A stretch of DNA of 9,332 bases from an uncultured Dictyoglomus sp. (GTDB taxonomy: Bacteria > Dictyoglomota > Dictyoglomia > Dictyoglomales > Dictyoglomaceae): positions 1-9,332 of the forward strand of contig CALHTV010000201.1 in assembly GCA_938039765.1 (NCBI GenBank), read 5' to 3'. Positions 1-6,699 of this stretch are shown here, one piece after another; position 1 is the stretch's first letter, and the number at the start of each line of letters is the position of its first letter. A program made the position numbers and the translations under genes. A model generated the notes under the pieces. It searched no databases and was not told where the DNA came from. It worked only from the letters and a program-made list of their open reading frames with translations.

Positions 1-765
1 GGCAAAGATCACTATAAAGCTTATGAAGGGGGTAGAAAAACTATTTATTATTCTTGATATAGTATAATTTTTAAAATTTTTATCAAGAAAAACCTGCTTG
101 ATACCTTTTATATATTCTTTTAACGGAATGTCATCTTTTTCTTCTTCATCAGGAACCTCTCTGGTTAGGGCTAAAAATATAAAAGAGATAAGTAAAGCAA
201 TACTAGCACATAAAAAAGTATAGCCGAAATTCTGAGGAAATGGATAGCGAGAAAGGATTACTCTTGCAAGTCCAGCACCACCTACTCCCATTATAGCCCC
301 AAGACCATTTCCTACAGCAAAGAAGGCTCCTCTTTTATTAGGATTTATGACCTTTCCTATCATAGCCATCCAAGGAGGACCTAAGAATCCCATAGAAAAA
401 GTGGCAATTCCTAACATAAGAAAAGACAAGTATAATGCGAGTCTAGGGTTATTAGGAACAATAAAGAAGGCTATTAAAGCCATAAAAAGATAAGGCAATC
501 GCTCTCCCATAGTTACTTTAAGTACTAAATCTAACTTTCTTTTATAATTTTCTGAGTATTTAGCTCCTATAATTGCTGGTATGGCCCATCCTAAGTTTGC
601 AATAGCCGGTATAAATCCTATCTCGATATTTCCTGCTCCTAAATGTTTAGCAAAAAGGGGTAGAAGGGTTTGAATAGAACCAAATGTCATTCCTAAGCTG
701 AAAAGTGCGTAGTCAATACTATCTACTATAAAGTTCCAGCGATAATCTTTTTCTTTCAAGCCCAT
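1..765 (-). CDS. MFS permease, N-terminal part (runs off left edge)
   Basis: The reverse strand is open from an ATG at 765 to the window edge, giving 255 residues without a stop. The protein alternates hydrophobic segments with short charged loops. Likely helices are at about 12-36, 48-70, 87-103, 107-128, 145-168 and 179-200, with a seventh starting near 234. The loop after helix 2 (GAKYSENYKRK) looks like a degenerate MFS motif A. A long charged loop (about 201-230, rich in D, E and K) follows helix 6, as expected for the central cytoplasmic loop of a 12-helix MFS carrier. The substrate cannot be read from the sequence. The start is the only reasonable one, because an in-frame TGA lies eight codons upstream and a later start would lose helix 1. 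There is no Shine-Dalgarno sequence, so the message may be leaderless. The gene is divergent from argF, and a link to arginine transport is only a guess. Confidence 0.85.
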   Translation of the reverse strand, partial: MGLKEKDYRWNFIVDSIDYALFSLGMTFGSIQTLLPLFAKHLGAGNIEIGFIPAIANLGWAIPAIIGAKYSENYKRKLDLVLKVTMGERLPYLFMALIAFFIVPNNPRLALYLSFLMLGIATFSMGFLGPPWMAMIGKVINPNKRGAFFAVGNGLGAIMGVGGAGLARVILSRYPFPQNFGYTFLCASIALLISFIFLALTREVPDEEEKDDIPLKEYIKGIKQVFLDKNFKNYTISRIINSFSTPFISFIVIFA

Positions 766-772
766 AGATTGT

Positions 773-781
773 ATAATACCA
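773..781 (-). promoter_or_regulatory. Extended -10 promoter of the MFS gene
   Basis: On the minus strand the sequence TGGTATTAT forms an extended -10 element (TGn plus TATTAT, 5 of 6 matches to TATAAT). It ends only 7 bases before the ATG at 765. A normal transcription start would fall on or within about three bases of the start codon. No convincing -35 hexamer lies 16-18 bases upstream, which fits an extended -10 promoter. This is a motif reading only. Confidence 0.45.
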
Positions 782-803
782 AATTTTCAAGCTTAAAGTA
801 AGA

Positions 804-833
804 GTGAATTTGAAGGGAAGAATAATATATAAT
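804..833 (+). promoter_or_regulatory. Putative argF promoter
   Basis: A perfect TATAAT lies at 828-833. A weak -35-like GTGAAT (804-809) stands 18 bases upstream. Transcription would start near 840, giving a leader of about 36 bases. I found no good ARG box here, only an isolated TGAAT half-site that overlaps the proposed -35. Confidence 0.4.
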
Positions 834-875
834 TAATTCTATAAATTTTTAGGAATATCAAGGAGGGAAAAAATA

Positions 876-1805
876 ATGGGGAAATTGAAAGGGAAAAACC
901 TACTTTCTATTTTAGATCTTACCCGTGAAGATCTGGAGAAAATTTTTCACCTTGCTCAGGCTCTAAAAGCTGAATATTACGCTGGAAAGAAGATACAGGA
1001 TTATTTAAGAGGTAAGACTGTAGCTCTATTTTTTGAGAAGCCCTCTACAAGAACAAGGATATCTTTTGAGGTAGGAGTGTATCAATTGGGGGGATATCCG
1101 TTATACTTAAATGCTCAAGAGATGCAGTTAAAAAGAGGGGAGACAATAAAGGATACTGCTATGGTTTTGGAAAGATATGTGGATGGAATAATGGCGAGGG
1201 TTTTTTCTCATAATACTCTTTTAGAACTAGCGGAATTTGCTCGAATTCCGGTCATAAATGGACTTTCAGATCTGGAACATCCTTGTCAAATTATCTCAGA
1301 TTATTTTACTATCATCGAGAAAAAGGGTTTTAAAAAATTAAAGATTGTCTATCTAGGGGATGGTAATAATGTTGCTAATTCTTTGATATTAGCAGGGGCT
1401 TTATTGGGAATGAATGTAATTTGTTCTTCTCCGAAAGATTTTCTTCCTCCTAAAGAAATTGTAGAAAAAGCTATAGATTTGGCTAGAAAGTATGGAGGGA
1501 AAGTGGAAATAATAGAGGATCCAAAGGAGGCAGTTAAGGATGCAGATGTATTATATACTGATGTTTGGATTAGTATGGGACAAGAAGAGGAGAGAGAAAT
1601 TAGAAAGAAAGTTTTCCCTCCCTATCAGCTTAATATGAATTTGGTTTCTTTAGCTAAAGAAGATGTAATTATTATGCATTGTCTTCCTGCTCATCGAGGA
1701 GAAGAGATAACTGATGAGGTTATAGATGGACCTAATTCGGTAGTTTTTGATCAAGCAGAAAATCGTCTACACGTTCAAAAGGCAATTATGGCTTTAATTA
1801 TATAA
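876..1805 (+). CDS. argF: Ornithine carbamoyltransferase
   Basis: This cytoplasmic enzyme joins carbamoyl phosphate to ornithine to give citrulline, the sixth step of arginine synthesis. Its 309 residues are the usual length. The carbamoyl-phosphate loop STRTR is at 57-61 and HPCQ at 135-138. The second-domain GDGNN is at 161-165 and the ornithine-loop SMG at 233-235. The catalytic HCLPAHRG with its cysteine is at 268-275, and AENRLH follows near the C-terminus. These mark it as an OTCase rather than an aspartate carbamoyltransferase. The ATG follows a strong SD (AAGGAGGG, 860-867) by 8 bases. The gene stands apart from the argGCJD-carA operon, with the kinase/FHA pair between them. No terminator is visible after it, so some read-through into the kinase gene is possible. 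A catabolic OTCase (arcB) is less likely because no arcA or arcC is seen. Confidence 0.96.
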   Translation: MGKLKGKNLLSILDLTREDLEKIFHLAQALKAEYYAGKKIQDYLRGKTVALFFEKPSTRTRISFEVGVYQLGGYPLYLNAQEMQLKRGETIKDTAMVLERYVDGIMARVFSHNTLLELAEFARIPVINGLSDLEHPCQIISDYFTIIEKKGFKKLKIVYLGDGNNVANSLILAGALLGMNVICSSPKDFLPPKEIVEKAIDLARKYGGKVEIIEDPKEAVKDADVLYTDVWISMGQEEEREIRKKVFPPYQLNMNLVSLAKEDVIIMHCLPAHRGEEITDEVIDGPNSVVFDQAENRLHVQKAIMALII

Positions 1806-1816
1806 GTGTTTCCTAT

Positions 1817-1845
1817 TTGCTAAATGATGGGTATCGTAGTAAAAT
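1817..1845 (+). promoter_or_regulatory. Putative promoter of the CHASE2 kinase gene
   Basis: In the 75-base gap after argF, TTGCTA (1817-1822, 4 of 6 matches to TTGACA) and TAAAAT (1840-1845, 5 of 6 matches to TATAAT) are separated by exactly 17 bases. This predicts a start near 1852 and a leader of about 29 bases. The kinase gene may therefore be transcribed independently of argF. In AT-rich DNA such matches can be fortuitous. Confidence 0.45.
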
Positions 1846-1872
1846 TTTAAAAAGATTAGACAAGAAATTTTT

Positions 1873-1878
1873 GGGGGT
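1873..1878 (+). promoter_or_regulatory. Unusually close ribosome binding site of the kinase gene
   Basis: GGGGGT can pair fully with the anti-SD (one G-U pair), but only two bases separate it from the ATG at 1881. The other SD sequences in the window lie about 6-11 bases from their starts. An in-frame TAG at 1857-1859 leaves no ATG, GTG or TTG further upstream, and a start downstream would remove the first membrane helix. The start therefore stands, but translation initiation may be weak. Confidence 0.5.
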
Positions 1879-1880
1879 TT

Positions 1881-3878
1881 ATGAGGAAAGCATTTATTAA
1901 GCTTTCAATATTGTTTGGCTTTTTTGTTTTGCTTCTTGTTTTGTCCTCTTTAAATTTTTTTAAGATTTGGGAAAAGCAAACTATCGACTTAAGATTTCAA
2001 ATAAGAGGAGAAATTAAGCCATCGGACAATATAGTTATTATTGGGATTGATGACCATTCAATTGAAGAAATTGGGAATTGGCCATGGAAAAGAGAAATTC
2101 ATATTAAACTCTTGGATATATTAAAATTAGAGAGGCCAAAGTTAGTAGTTTTTGATATACTTTTTGACACCTCTTCTCCCTTTGATAAAGACTTTGCAAA
2201 AAAGATAAATTCTTTTAATAAAGTAGTTCTTTCAAGCTATTTAGCCACTTATTTTGATAAAAGATTAAAGGTAAATGTTTTGTCTTTGAAAGAACCTGTA
2301 AATACTCTAAAGATTTCTTCATTGGGAAATGGTTATAGTAATTTATATATTGATGATGATAATAAAGTTCGTAGGGTAAAAATTTATGAGTCTACGCCTT
2401 CTGGAGTTAAGTATTATTCTCTACCTCTTGTGGCTTATAAGTTTATCAAAAATGAAAGTTTTTCAAAGTTAACTTTGTCTTTTCCTTCAGACTTTTACAT
2501 AAATTATAGAGGAGGAGAAGGGAGTTTCAAAATTTATTCCTATGTAGATATTCTGAGAAAAAATTTTCCTATGAATACTTTTAGAGATAAGATAGTCTTA
2601 GTAGGAGCAATAAGTCCAGTTTTGAAAGATATATTTTTACATCCCTTCTCAGGATATAACTCTAAATTAGGTTTTCCATATAGCTATATGCCTGGTGTAG
2701 AAATTCATGCTAATGTTCTTGACAATCTTTTGATGAGAGATTTTTTAGTCCCTATATTTGTGCCTTTTGGCGTAATTATAAATTTTATTTTAGTCTTTTT
2801 TACAGGTATTTTATTAGGAAAGAGAATTTTCTTAAATATTTTTATAGTTATCTTAATTATTTTTACTTATTTTATGATCAGTTACCGTAGTTTTATTGAC
2901 GGTATAGTTTTACCTGTTGTTGCTCCATCCTTAGGTGTTGTCTTTGCTTTTTTAGGGAACTTAATTTACTTAAATCTTATACCTAAAGAAAAGTTAGAAG
3001 GTGCAGTGATTAAGGGGAGATACAAGATAATTAAAAAACTCGGGGCAGGAGGCATGGCTACAGTTTATTTAGCTATTGATAAAAATACTAATAAAGAAGT
3101 AGCTATTAAGATTCTTCATCCTCAATATACAGAGGATAAAGAGGTTTTGGAAAGATTCTATAGGGAAATAGAGACTTGTAAGATTTTGAATCACCCTTAT
3201 ATAGTGAAAGTTTTAGACCATGGGAAAGAAGAATACGTTTATATGGTGATGGAGTATGTCAAAGGAAAGGATCTTAAGAAGATATTAGAAGAAAAGAAAG
3301 TAATTCCTCTATCCATGGCTATTCAGATTGTTAAGAAGGTTGCAGAAGCCTTAGCTTATGCTAGTTCTAAAAATATAGTACATAGGGATATAAAACCTCA
3401 GAATATTATGATAACTGATGATGGAAAAGTTAAAATTATGGATTTTGGCATAGCCCGTGTTGGAGGACTTTCTACTTTGACTCAAACAGGTGTGTTTATG
3501 GGGACTCCCCAATATGCTTCTCCTGAACAATTAGAGGGGAGAAAGGTAGATATAAGATCTGATATTTTTTCTTTAGGTATTGTTTTTTATGAGATGTTAA
3601 CAGGAGTGCTTCCCTACTCTCAAGAGACAACTATATCTCTTATATTGAAGAGATATCAAGAGGATCTACCTGATGTGAGAACTTTAAATCCTAATATTCC
3701 TGAAGGTATTGCTAAAATTATAGAGAAAATGACTGCTAGATTTCCTGAATTTAGATATCAAACTCCTGAAGAACTTATAGAAGATTTAGAAAGAGGTTAT
3801 CCTCTTCATCCCTTTGAAAAGAAAAATATAACATCTACTGATACTGTTATTAAGAGAGATAAAGATAATTTAGATTAG
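1881..3878 (+). CDS. CHASE2-domain receptor serine/threonine protein kinase
   Basis: This 665-residue protein should sense something outside the membrane and phosphorylate Ser/Thr inside the cell. A signal-anchor helix (about 9-27) is followed by a CHASE2 domain (about 30-285) with typical blocks: IVIIGIDDHSIEEIGNWPW (51-69), VVFDILFD (89-96), DKIVLVGA (236-243) and PGVEIHANVLDNLL (271-284). Three helices follow (about 289-313, 316-337, 340-365). The kinase domain (about 380-640) is complete: glycine loop GAGGMATVY (388-396), ATP lysine K410, helix-C glutamate E429, HRDIKPQN (501-508, D503 catalytic), DFG (521-523), GT..YASPE (541-549) and D561. The activation loop carries T534-Q-T536, matching the TQT that PknB autophosphorylates. 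It is an RD kinase with every catalytic residue. A hydrophilic tail (641-665) has several threonines. The stop overlaps that of the convergent FHA gene. The ligand and substrates are unknown. Confidence 0.93.
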   Translation: MRKAFIKLSILFGFFVLLLVLSSLNFFKIWEKQTIDLRFQIRGEIKPSDNIVIIGIDDHSIEEIGNWPWKREIHIKLLDILKLERPKLVVFDILFDTSSPFDKDFAKKINSFNKVVLSSYLATYFDKRLKVNVLSLKEPVNTLKISSLGNGYSNLYIDDDNKVRRVKIYESTPSGVKYYSLPLVAYKFIKNESFSKLTLSFPSDFYINYRGGEGSFKIYSYVDILRKNFPMNTFRDKIVLVGAISPVLKDIFLHPFSGYNSKLGFPYSYMPGVEIHANVLDNLLMRDFLVPIFVPFGVIINFILVFFTGILLGKRIFLNIFIVILIIFTYFMISYRSFIDGIVLPVVAPSLGVVFAFLGNLIYLNLIPKEKLEGAVIKGRYKIIKKLGAGGMATVYLAIDKNTNKEVAIKILHPQYTEDKEVLERFYREIETCKILNHPYIVKVLDHGKEEYVYMVMEYVKGKDLKKILEEKKVIPLSMAIQIVKKVAEALAYASSKNIVHRDIKPQNIMITDDGKVKIMDFGIARVGGLSTLTQTGVFMGTPQYASPEQLEGRKVDIRSDIFSLGIVFYEMLTGVLPYSQETTISLILKRYQEDLPDVRTLNPNIPEGIAKIIEKMTARFPEFRYQTPEELIEDLERGYPLHPFEKKNITSTDTVIKRDKDNLD

Positions 3879-4330
3879 AGACATTTAAAAACTAAAACTA
3901 CATCTCCCAACTGGATTATATCCCCATCATGGAGAAGTTCCTTGACTACCTTGATACCATTGACTAAAGTACCATTAGCACTTCCTAAATCTTCTATAAA
4001 ATACCTATCTTCAGAGCGAATTATCTTAGCATGGAAACGAGAGACAGTAGGATTTGGAATGATGATATCGTTTCCTTGTTCTCTCCCTATAGTAGTTTCT
4101 TCTTTTACAATTTTAAAATCTTTTCCTCTATCCTCTCCATGTTTTATTATTAAATAAGCCCAATTTATAGGTAGAAGAGTTGTATCTAATTTCATTGTAT
4201 TTGATACACTTGGAATTTGAGCCCCCTTTTCCAATTTAGGAATTTTTTCTTCCTTTTCTCTTTGAGTTCTGAGCCTTAAATATATATCAATTCCTAAAAG
4301 GATAATAACAAAGATGAGAAAAAAGATCAT
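3875..4330 (-). CDS. Membrane-anchored FHA-domain protein
   Basis: This 151-residue protein has one N-terminal membrane helix (about 2-18), a charged linker (about 20-55) and a C-terminal FHA domain (about 58-149). FHA domains bind phosphothreonine peptides. The conserved binding residues are all present: G82-R83, S97 and H100 (SRFH), N119-G120-T121 and N124-G125. The linker holds D49-T50-T51 ahead of the domain. This resembles the phosphorylated TT motif of GarA/OdhI proteins, whose own FHA domain closes onto it. The convergent CHASE2 kinase is the obvious partner: it is a neighbour, it sits in the same membrane, and PknB-type kinases commonly act on FHA proteins. The ATG at 4330 follows a strong AAGGAGGAA. 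The gene is divergent from argG and overlaps the kinase gene by 4 bases at the 3' ends. Its target is unknown, and a role in arginine control is inference only. Confidence 0.92.
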   Translation of the reverse strand: MIFFLIFVIILLGIDIYLRLRTQREKEEKIPKLEKGAQIPSVSNTMKLDTTLLPINWAYLIIKHGEDRGKDFKIVKEETTIGREQGNDIIIPNPTVSRFHAKIIRSEDRYFIEDLGSANGTLVNGIKVVKELLHDGDIIQLGDVVLVFKCL

Positions 4331-4366
4331 AGAAAATTCCTCCTTCCCTTTTTTCCTAATAAGTTT

Positions 4367-4395
4367 ATTATATATGTTTAAGCTCTTTTAAACAA
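4367..4395 (-). promoter_or_regulatory. Putative promoter of the FHA gene
   Basis: On the minus strand TTGTTT (4390-4395, first three -35 bases conserved) and a perfect TATAAT (4367-4372) are spaced 17 bases apart. Transcription would start near 4360, about 30 bases before the ATG at 4330. The -35 overlaps the palindrome at 4391-4402. Confidence 0.5.
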
Positions 4396-4402
4396 TATTG
4401 TT
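4391..4402. repeat. 12-bp perfect palindrome between fha and argG
   Basis: AACAATATTGTT is a perfect inverted repeat without a spacer. It covers most of the proposed -35 of the FHA promoter and lies 17 bases upstream of the ARG box. It could be an operator for an unknown dimeric regulator. In AT-rich DNA a palindrome of this size can arise by chance. Confidence 0.35.
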
Positions 4403-4418
4403 AAAGTTTTTTTAATTT

Positions 4419-4434
4419 ATGTATAAATATTCAT
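4419..4434. promoter_or_regulatory. ARG box, probable ArgR operator of argG
   Basis: The core TGTATAAATATTCA (4420-4433) matches the ArgR/AhrC operator consensus TGAAT-WWWW-ATTCA at 13 of 14 positions; only the third base differs. The flanking A and T also fit. It covers the place where the -35 of the argG promoter would lie, so a bound repressor would block RNA polymerase. It is also 24 bases upstream of the proposed FHA -35 and might affect that gene. No strong second box lies at the usual short spacing. Whether this organism encodes ArgR cannot be seen here. Confidence 0.7.
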
Positions 4435-4439
4435 TTTTA

Positions 4440-4448
4440 TGGTATAAT
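4440..4448 (+). promoter_or_regulatory. Extended -10 promoter of the argG operon
   Basis: TGGTATAAT combines a perfect TATAAT (4443-4448) with the TGn extension. The -35 region (about 4420-4425) is poor and lies within the ARG box. Transcription should start near 4455, with a leader of about 27 bases. The SD GGGAGGT (4464-4470) precedes the argG ATG. The leader is too short for a riboswitch or an attenuator. Confidence 0.65.
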
Positions 4449-4481
4449 TTTTCAAAATATACAGGGAGGTAAAAAATAATA

Positions 4482-5675
4482 ATGAGCAAGGAAAAAGTAG
4501 TATTAGCATATTCTGGTGGTTTAGATACCTCAGTGGCTATTAAATGGCTTATGCAAAAATATTCATTAAATGTGATAACCCTTACTGTAGATATAGGACA
4601 GGGTATTGACCTAGAAGAGGTTAAAAATAAGGCGGAAAATTTAGGGGTTGAAAAGGCCTATGTCCTTGACTTAAAAGAAGAATTTGTAAAAGATTATATA
4701 ATTCCTGCAATAAAAGCTAATGCTATGTATGAGAGAGCATATCCCTTAGCTACGGCTCTTTCACGACCTCTTATAGCAAAATACTTAGTAAAAATTGCCA
4801 AGGAAAATCATGCTAAATATGTAGCTCATGGCTGTACTGGTAAAGGGAATGACCAGGTTAGAATTGACTTGGGAGTAAAGGCTTTAGCACCTGATTTAGA
4901 GATTATCGCACCTGTTAGAGAGTGGGGTTTTTCTAGAGAGGAAGAAATTGAGTATGCTATTGAGAACAATATTCCTGTTCCTGTTTCAAGAAAAAATCCC
5001 TTTAGTATTGATGAAAATTTATGGGGAAGAAGTATAGAAGGTGGAATTTTAGAGTATCCTTATCAGGAGCCTCCTGAAGAAATTTTCCAATGGACAAAGT
5101 TACAAAAAACTGAACCCTCATATATTGAAATTACCTTTGAGAAAGGTATTCCTGTAGAACTTAATGGGACTAAAAAGAGTCTTATAGAAATTATAGAAGA
5201 ATTAAATAAAATTGCAGGGGCTTATGGGATAGGAAGAATTGATCATATAGAAAACAGATTAGTAGGAATAAAGTCTAGGGAAATTTATGAGGCTCCATCG
5301 GCTGTGATTATTATAAAGGCTCATGAAGTCTTGGAAAGTATGGTTCTTCCAAGAGAACTTTCTCATTTTAAGAAGATTCTTGAGGATAAGTATGCTGAGT
5401 TGGTTTATTATGGACTTTGGTTTGATCCTTTTAGAGAAGCCCTTCAAGCTTTCATAGATAAAACTCAAGAAAGGGTTACAGGTAGAGTAAGAATTAAATT
5501 GGTTCCTTGGAATTTCTTTATAGTGGGTAGAGAGTCTCCTTATTCTTTATATGATTATAGCCTTGCTACCTATGATAAAGGGAGTACTTTTTCTACAGAA
5601 TCCGCTGTGGGTTTTATAAAACTTTTTGGACTTCAAAATTATCTTTATGCTTTGAGGGGAGAAAAGAATGATTAA
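4482..5675 (+). CDS. argG: Argininosuccinate synthase
   Basis: This cytoplasmic enzyme condenses citrulline with aspartate, using ATP, to form argininosuccinate. Its 397 residues match the family length of about 400. The N-type ATP pyrophosphatase loop AYSGGLDTS is at 9-17, and [10 protein letters not shown] (aspartate/citrulline binding) is at 116-125. GRIDHIENR is at 251-259 and KSREIYEAP at 264-272. All of these are typical of ArgG. It is the first gene of the operon, under the extended -10 promoter and the ARG box. Its stop overlaps the argC start by 8 bases, so translation is probably coupled. argH, which usually accompanies argG, is not next to it. Confidence 0.97.
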   Translation: MSKEKVVLAYSGGLDTSVAIKWLMQKYSLNVITLTVDIGQGIDLEEVKNKAENLGVEKAYVLDLKEEFVKDYIIPAIKANAMYERAYPLATALSRPLIAKYLVKIAKENHAKYVAHGCTGKGNDQVRIDLGVKALAPDLEIIAPVREWGFSREEEIEYAIENNIPVPVSRKNPFSIDENLWGRSIEGGILEYPYQEPPEEIFQWTKLQKTEPSYIEITFEKGIPVELNGTKKSLIEIIEELNKIAGAYGIGRIDHIENRLVGIKSREIYEAPSAVIIIKAHEVLESMVLPRELSHFKKILEDKYAELVYYGLWFDPFREALQAFIDKTQERVTGRVRIKLVPWNFFIVGRESPYSLYDYSLATYDKGSTFSTESAVGFIKLFGLQNYLYALRGEKND

Positions 5676-6678
5676 GGCAGGAATTGTAGGAGCTTCAGGT
5701 TATGTTGGCTTAGAGCTTACAAGAATTCTTTTTAAGCATCCAAAGATAGAGAAACTTTATCTTTTTTCAGATCACTTTGAAGATCTTAGGTTATTTAATG
5801 ATGAAAAGATTTTTGTCACTAGTAGAAGTTCTTATAAAGAATTGGTAGATACCATTGATATAGTATTTTTTGCTTTAGGAAGTGGGGAAACTCTAAAGAT
5901 ACTAAGTGAGGATAAGATTCCAGAAAAATTTATAGATCTAAGTGCTGATTTTAGATTTAGGAATCCAAGTGAATATGAAAGGGTTTATGGTGTTAAGCAT
6001 GTGTTACCCGAGGTCTTAGAGAAAACGGTATATGGTTTGCCTGAAATTTTTAGAGAAAGGATAAGAAATGCAAATTATATAGCAAATCCTGGATGCTATC
6101 CGACAGCTTCTCTACTTGGCCTTTATCCTTTGATAAAAAATAATCTAACTTATGGGAGTGCTATTATTGATGCTAAATCAGGCATCTCAGGAGCAGGAAG
6201 AAAACCTTCTGATAAGAATTTATATGGTAATATTGCAGAAAATTTCCAGGCCTATTCCATATTGAATCATAGGCATCAACCTGAAATAGAGGATGTAATC
6301 AAAGAAATTGGGTATTTAAAGATCTTATTTGTTCCTCAGCTTATTCCTACCTTTAGAGGGATTTTTGCTTCTATATATGTTCCTCTAAGAGAGGAGGTTT
6401 CTTCGGAAGAACTTTTTCTTGTTTATGAAGAGACCTATAGAAAGGATATTTTTATAAAGCTTTTGCCTCCCTCTTGTTCTCCTGAGTTAAAGAAAGTTAG
6501 AGGTACAAATTGGGCTATTATTAGTACTCAAGTAGATAGAAATACTAAGAATGCAGTTATATTTGTGGCTATAGATAACCTCATAAAAGGGGCAGCAGGT
6601 CAGGCAGTACAGAATATGAATATTATGTTTGGCTTTGATGAAAAAGAAGGCTTAGATTTTCTTCCTTTATATCCTTAA
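5668..6678 (+). CDS. argC: N-acetyl-gamma-glutamyl-phosphate reductase
   Basis: This enzyme reduces N-acetylglutamyl phosphate to N-acetylglutamate semialdehyde with NADPH, the third step of the acetyl cycle. The 336-residue protein starts with the dinucleotide-binding loop GASGYVG (8-14). It has the catalytic cysteine C143 in NPGCYPT (141-147) and [10 protein letters not shown] (171-180). The catalytic histidine H203 is in HRHQPEI (201-207), and the family's C-terminal [12 protein letters not shown] block starts at 307. The ATG lies inside the end of argG, after an AGGGGAG SD (5655-5661). This overlap suggests translational coupling. Length and motifs are typical and nothing appears missing. 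Confidence 0.97.
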   Translation: MIKAGIVGASGYVGLELTRILFKHPKIEKLYLFSDHFEDLRLFNDEKIFVTSRSSYKELVDTIDIVFFALGSGETLKILSEDKIPEKFIDLSADFRFRNPSEYERVYGVKHVLPEVLEKTVYGLPEIFRERIRNANYIANPGCYPTASLLGLYPLIKNNLTYGSAIIDAKSGISGAGRKPSDKNLYGNIAENFQAYSILNHRHQPEIEDVIKEIGYLKILFVPQLIPTFRGIFASIYVPLREEVSSEELFLVYEETYRKDIFIKLLPPSCSPELKKVRGTNWAIISTQVDRNTKNAVIFVAIDNLIKGAAGQAVQNMNIMFGFDEKEGLDFLPLYP

Positions 6679-6699
6679 TTTAAAAAGAGGTTAAAAGCC

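Noticed and set aside
804..845. Possible ARG box upstream of argF
   Set aside because: Only one TGAAT half-site is present and the other half does not match. It is too weak to call.
1231..1250. Inverted repeat CGGAATT / AATTCCG with a 6-base loop in argF
   Set aside because: The 7-bp stem is not followed by a T-tract on either strand, and the residues encode ordinary ArgF sequence. It is probably incidental.
1806..1880. Terminator after argF
   Set aside because: AAAATTTT and T-rich runs are present but no GC-bearing stem precedes a T-tract.
3942..4157. Plus-strand frame of 71 codons opposite the FHA gene
   Set aside because: It is antisense to a well-supported FHA domain, has no SD and shows no recognisable family features.
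4455..4481. Riboswitch or leader attenuator before argG
   Set aside because: The predicted leader is only about 27 bases, with no room for an aptamer or leader peptide.
5259..5468. Minus-strand frame of 69 codons inside argG
   Set aside because: It lies entirely within conserved ArgG coding sequence and looks like an antisense shadow.
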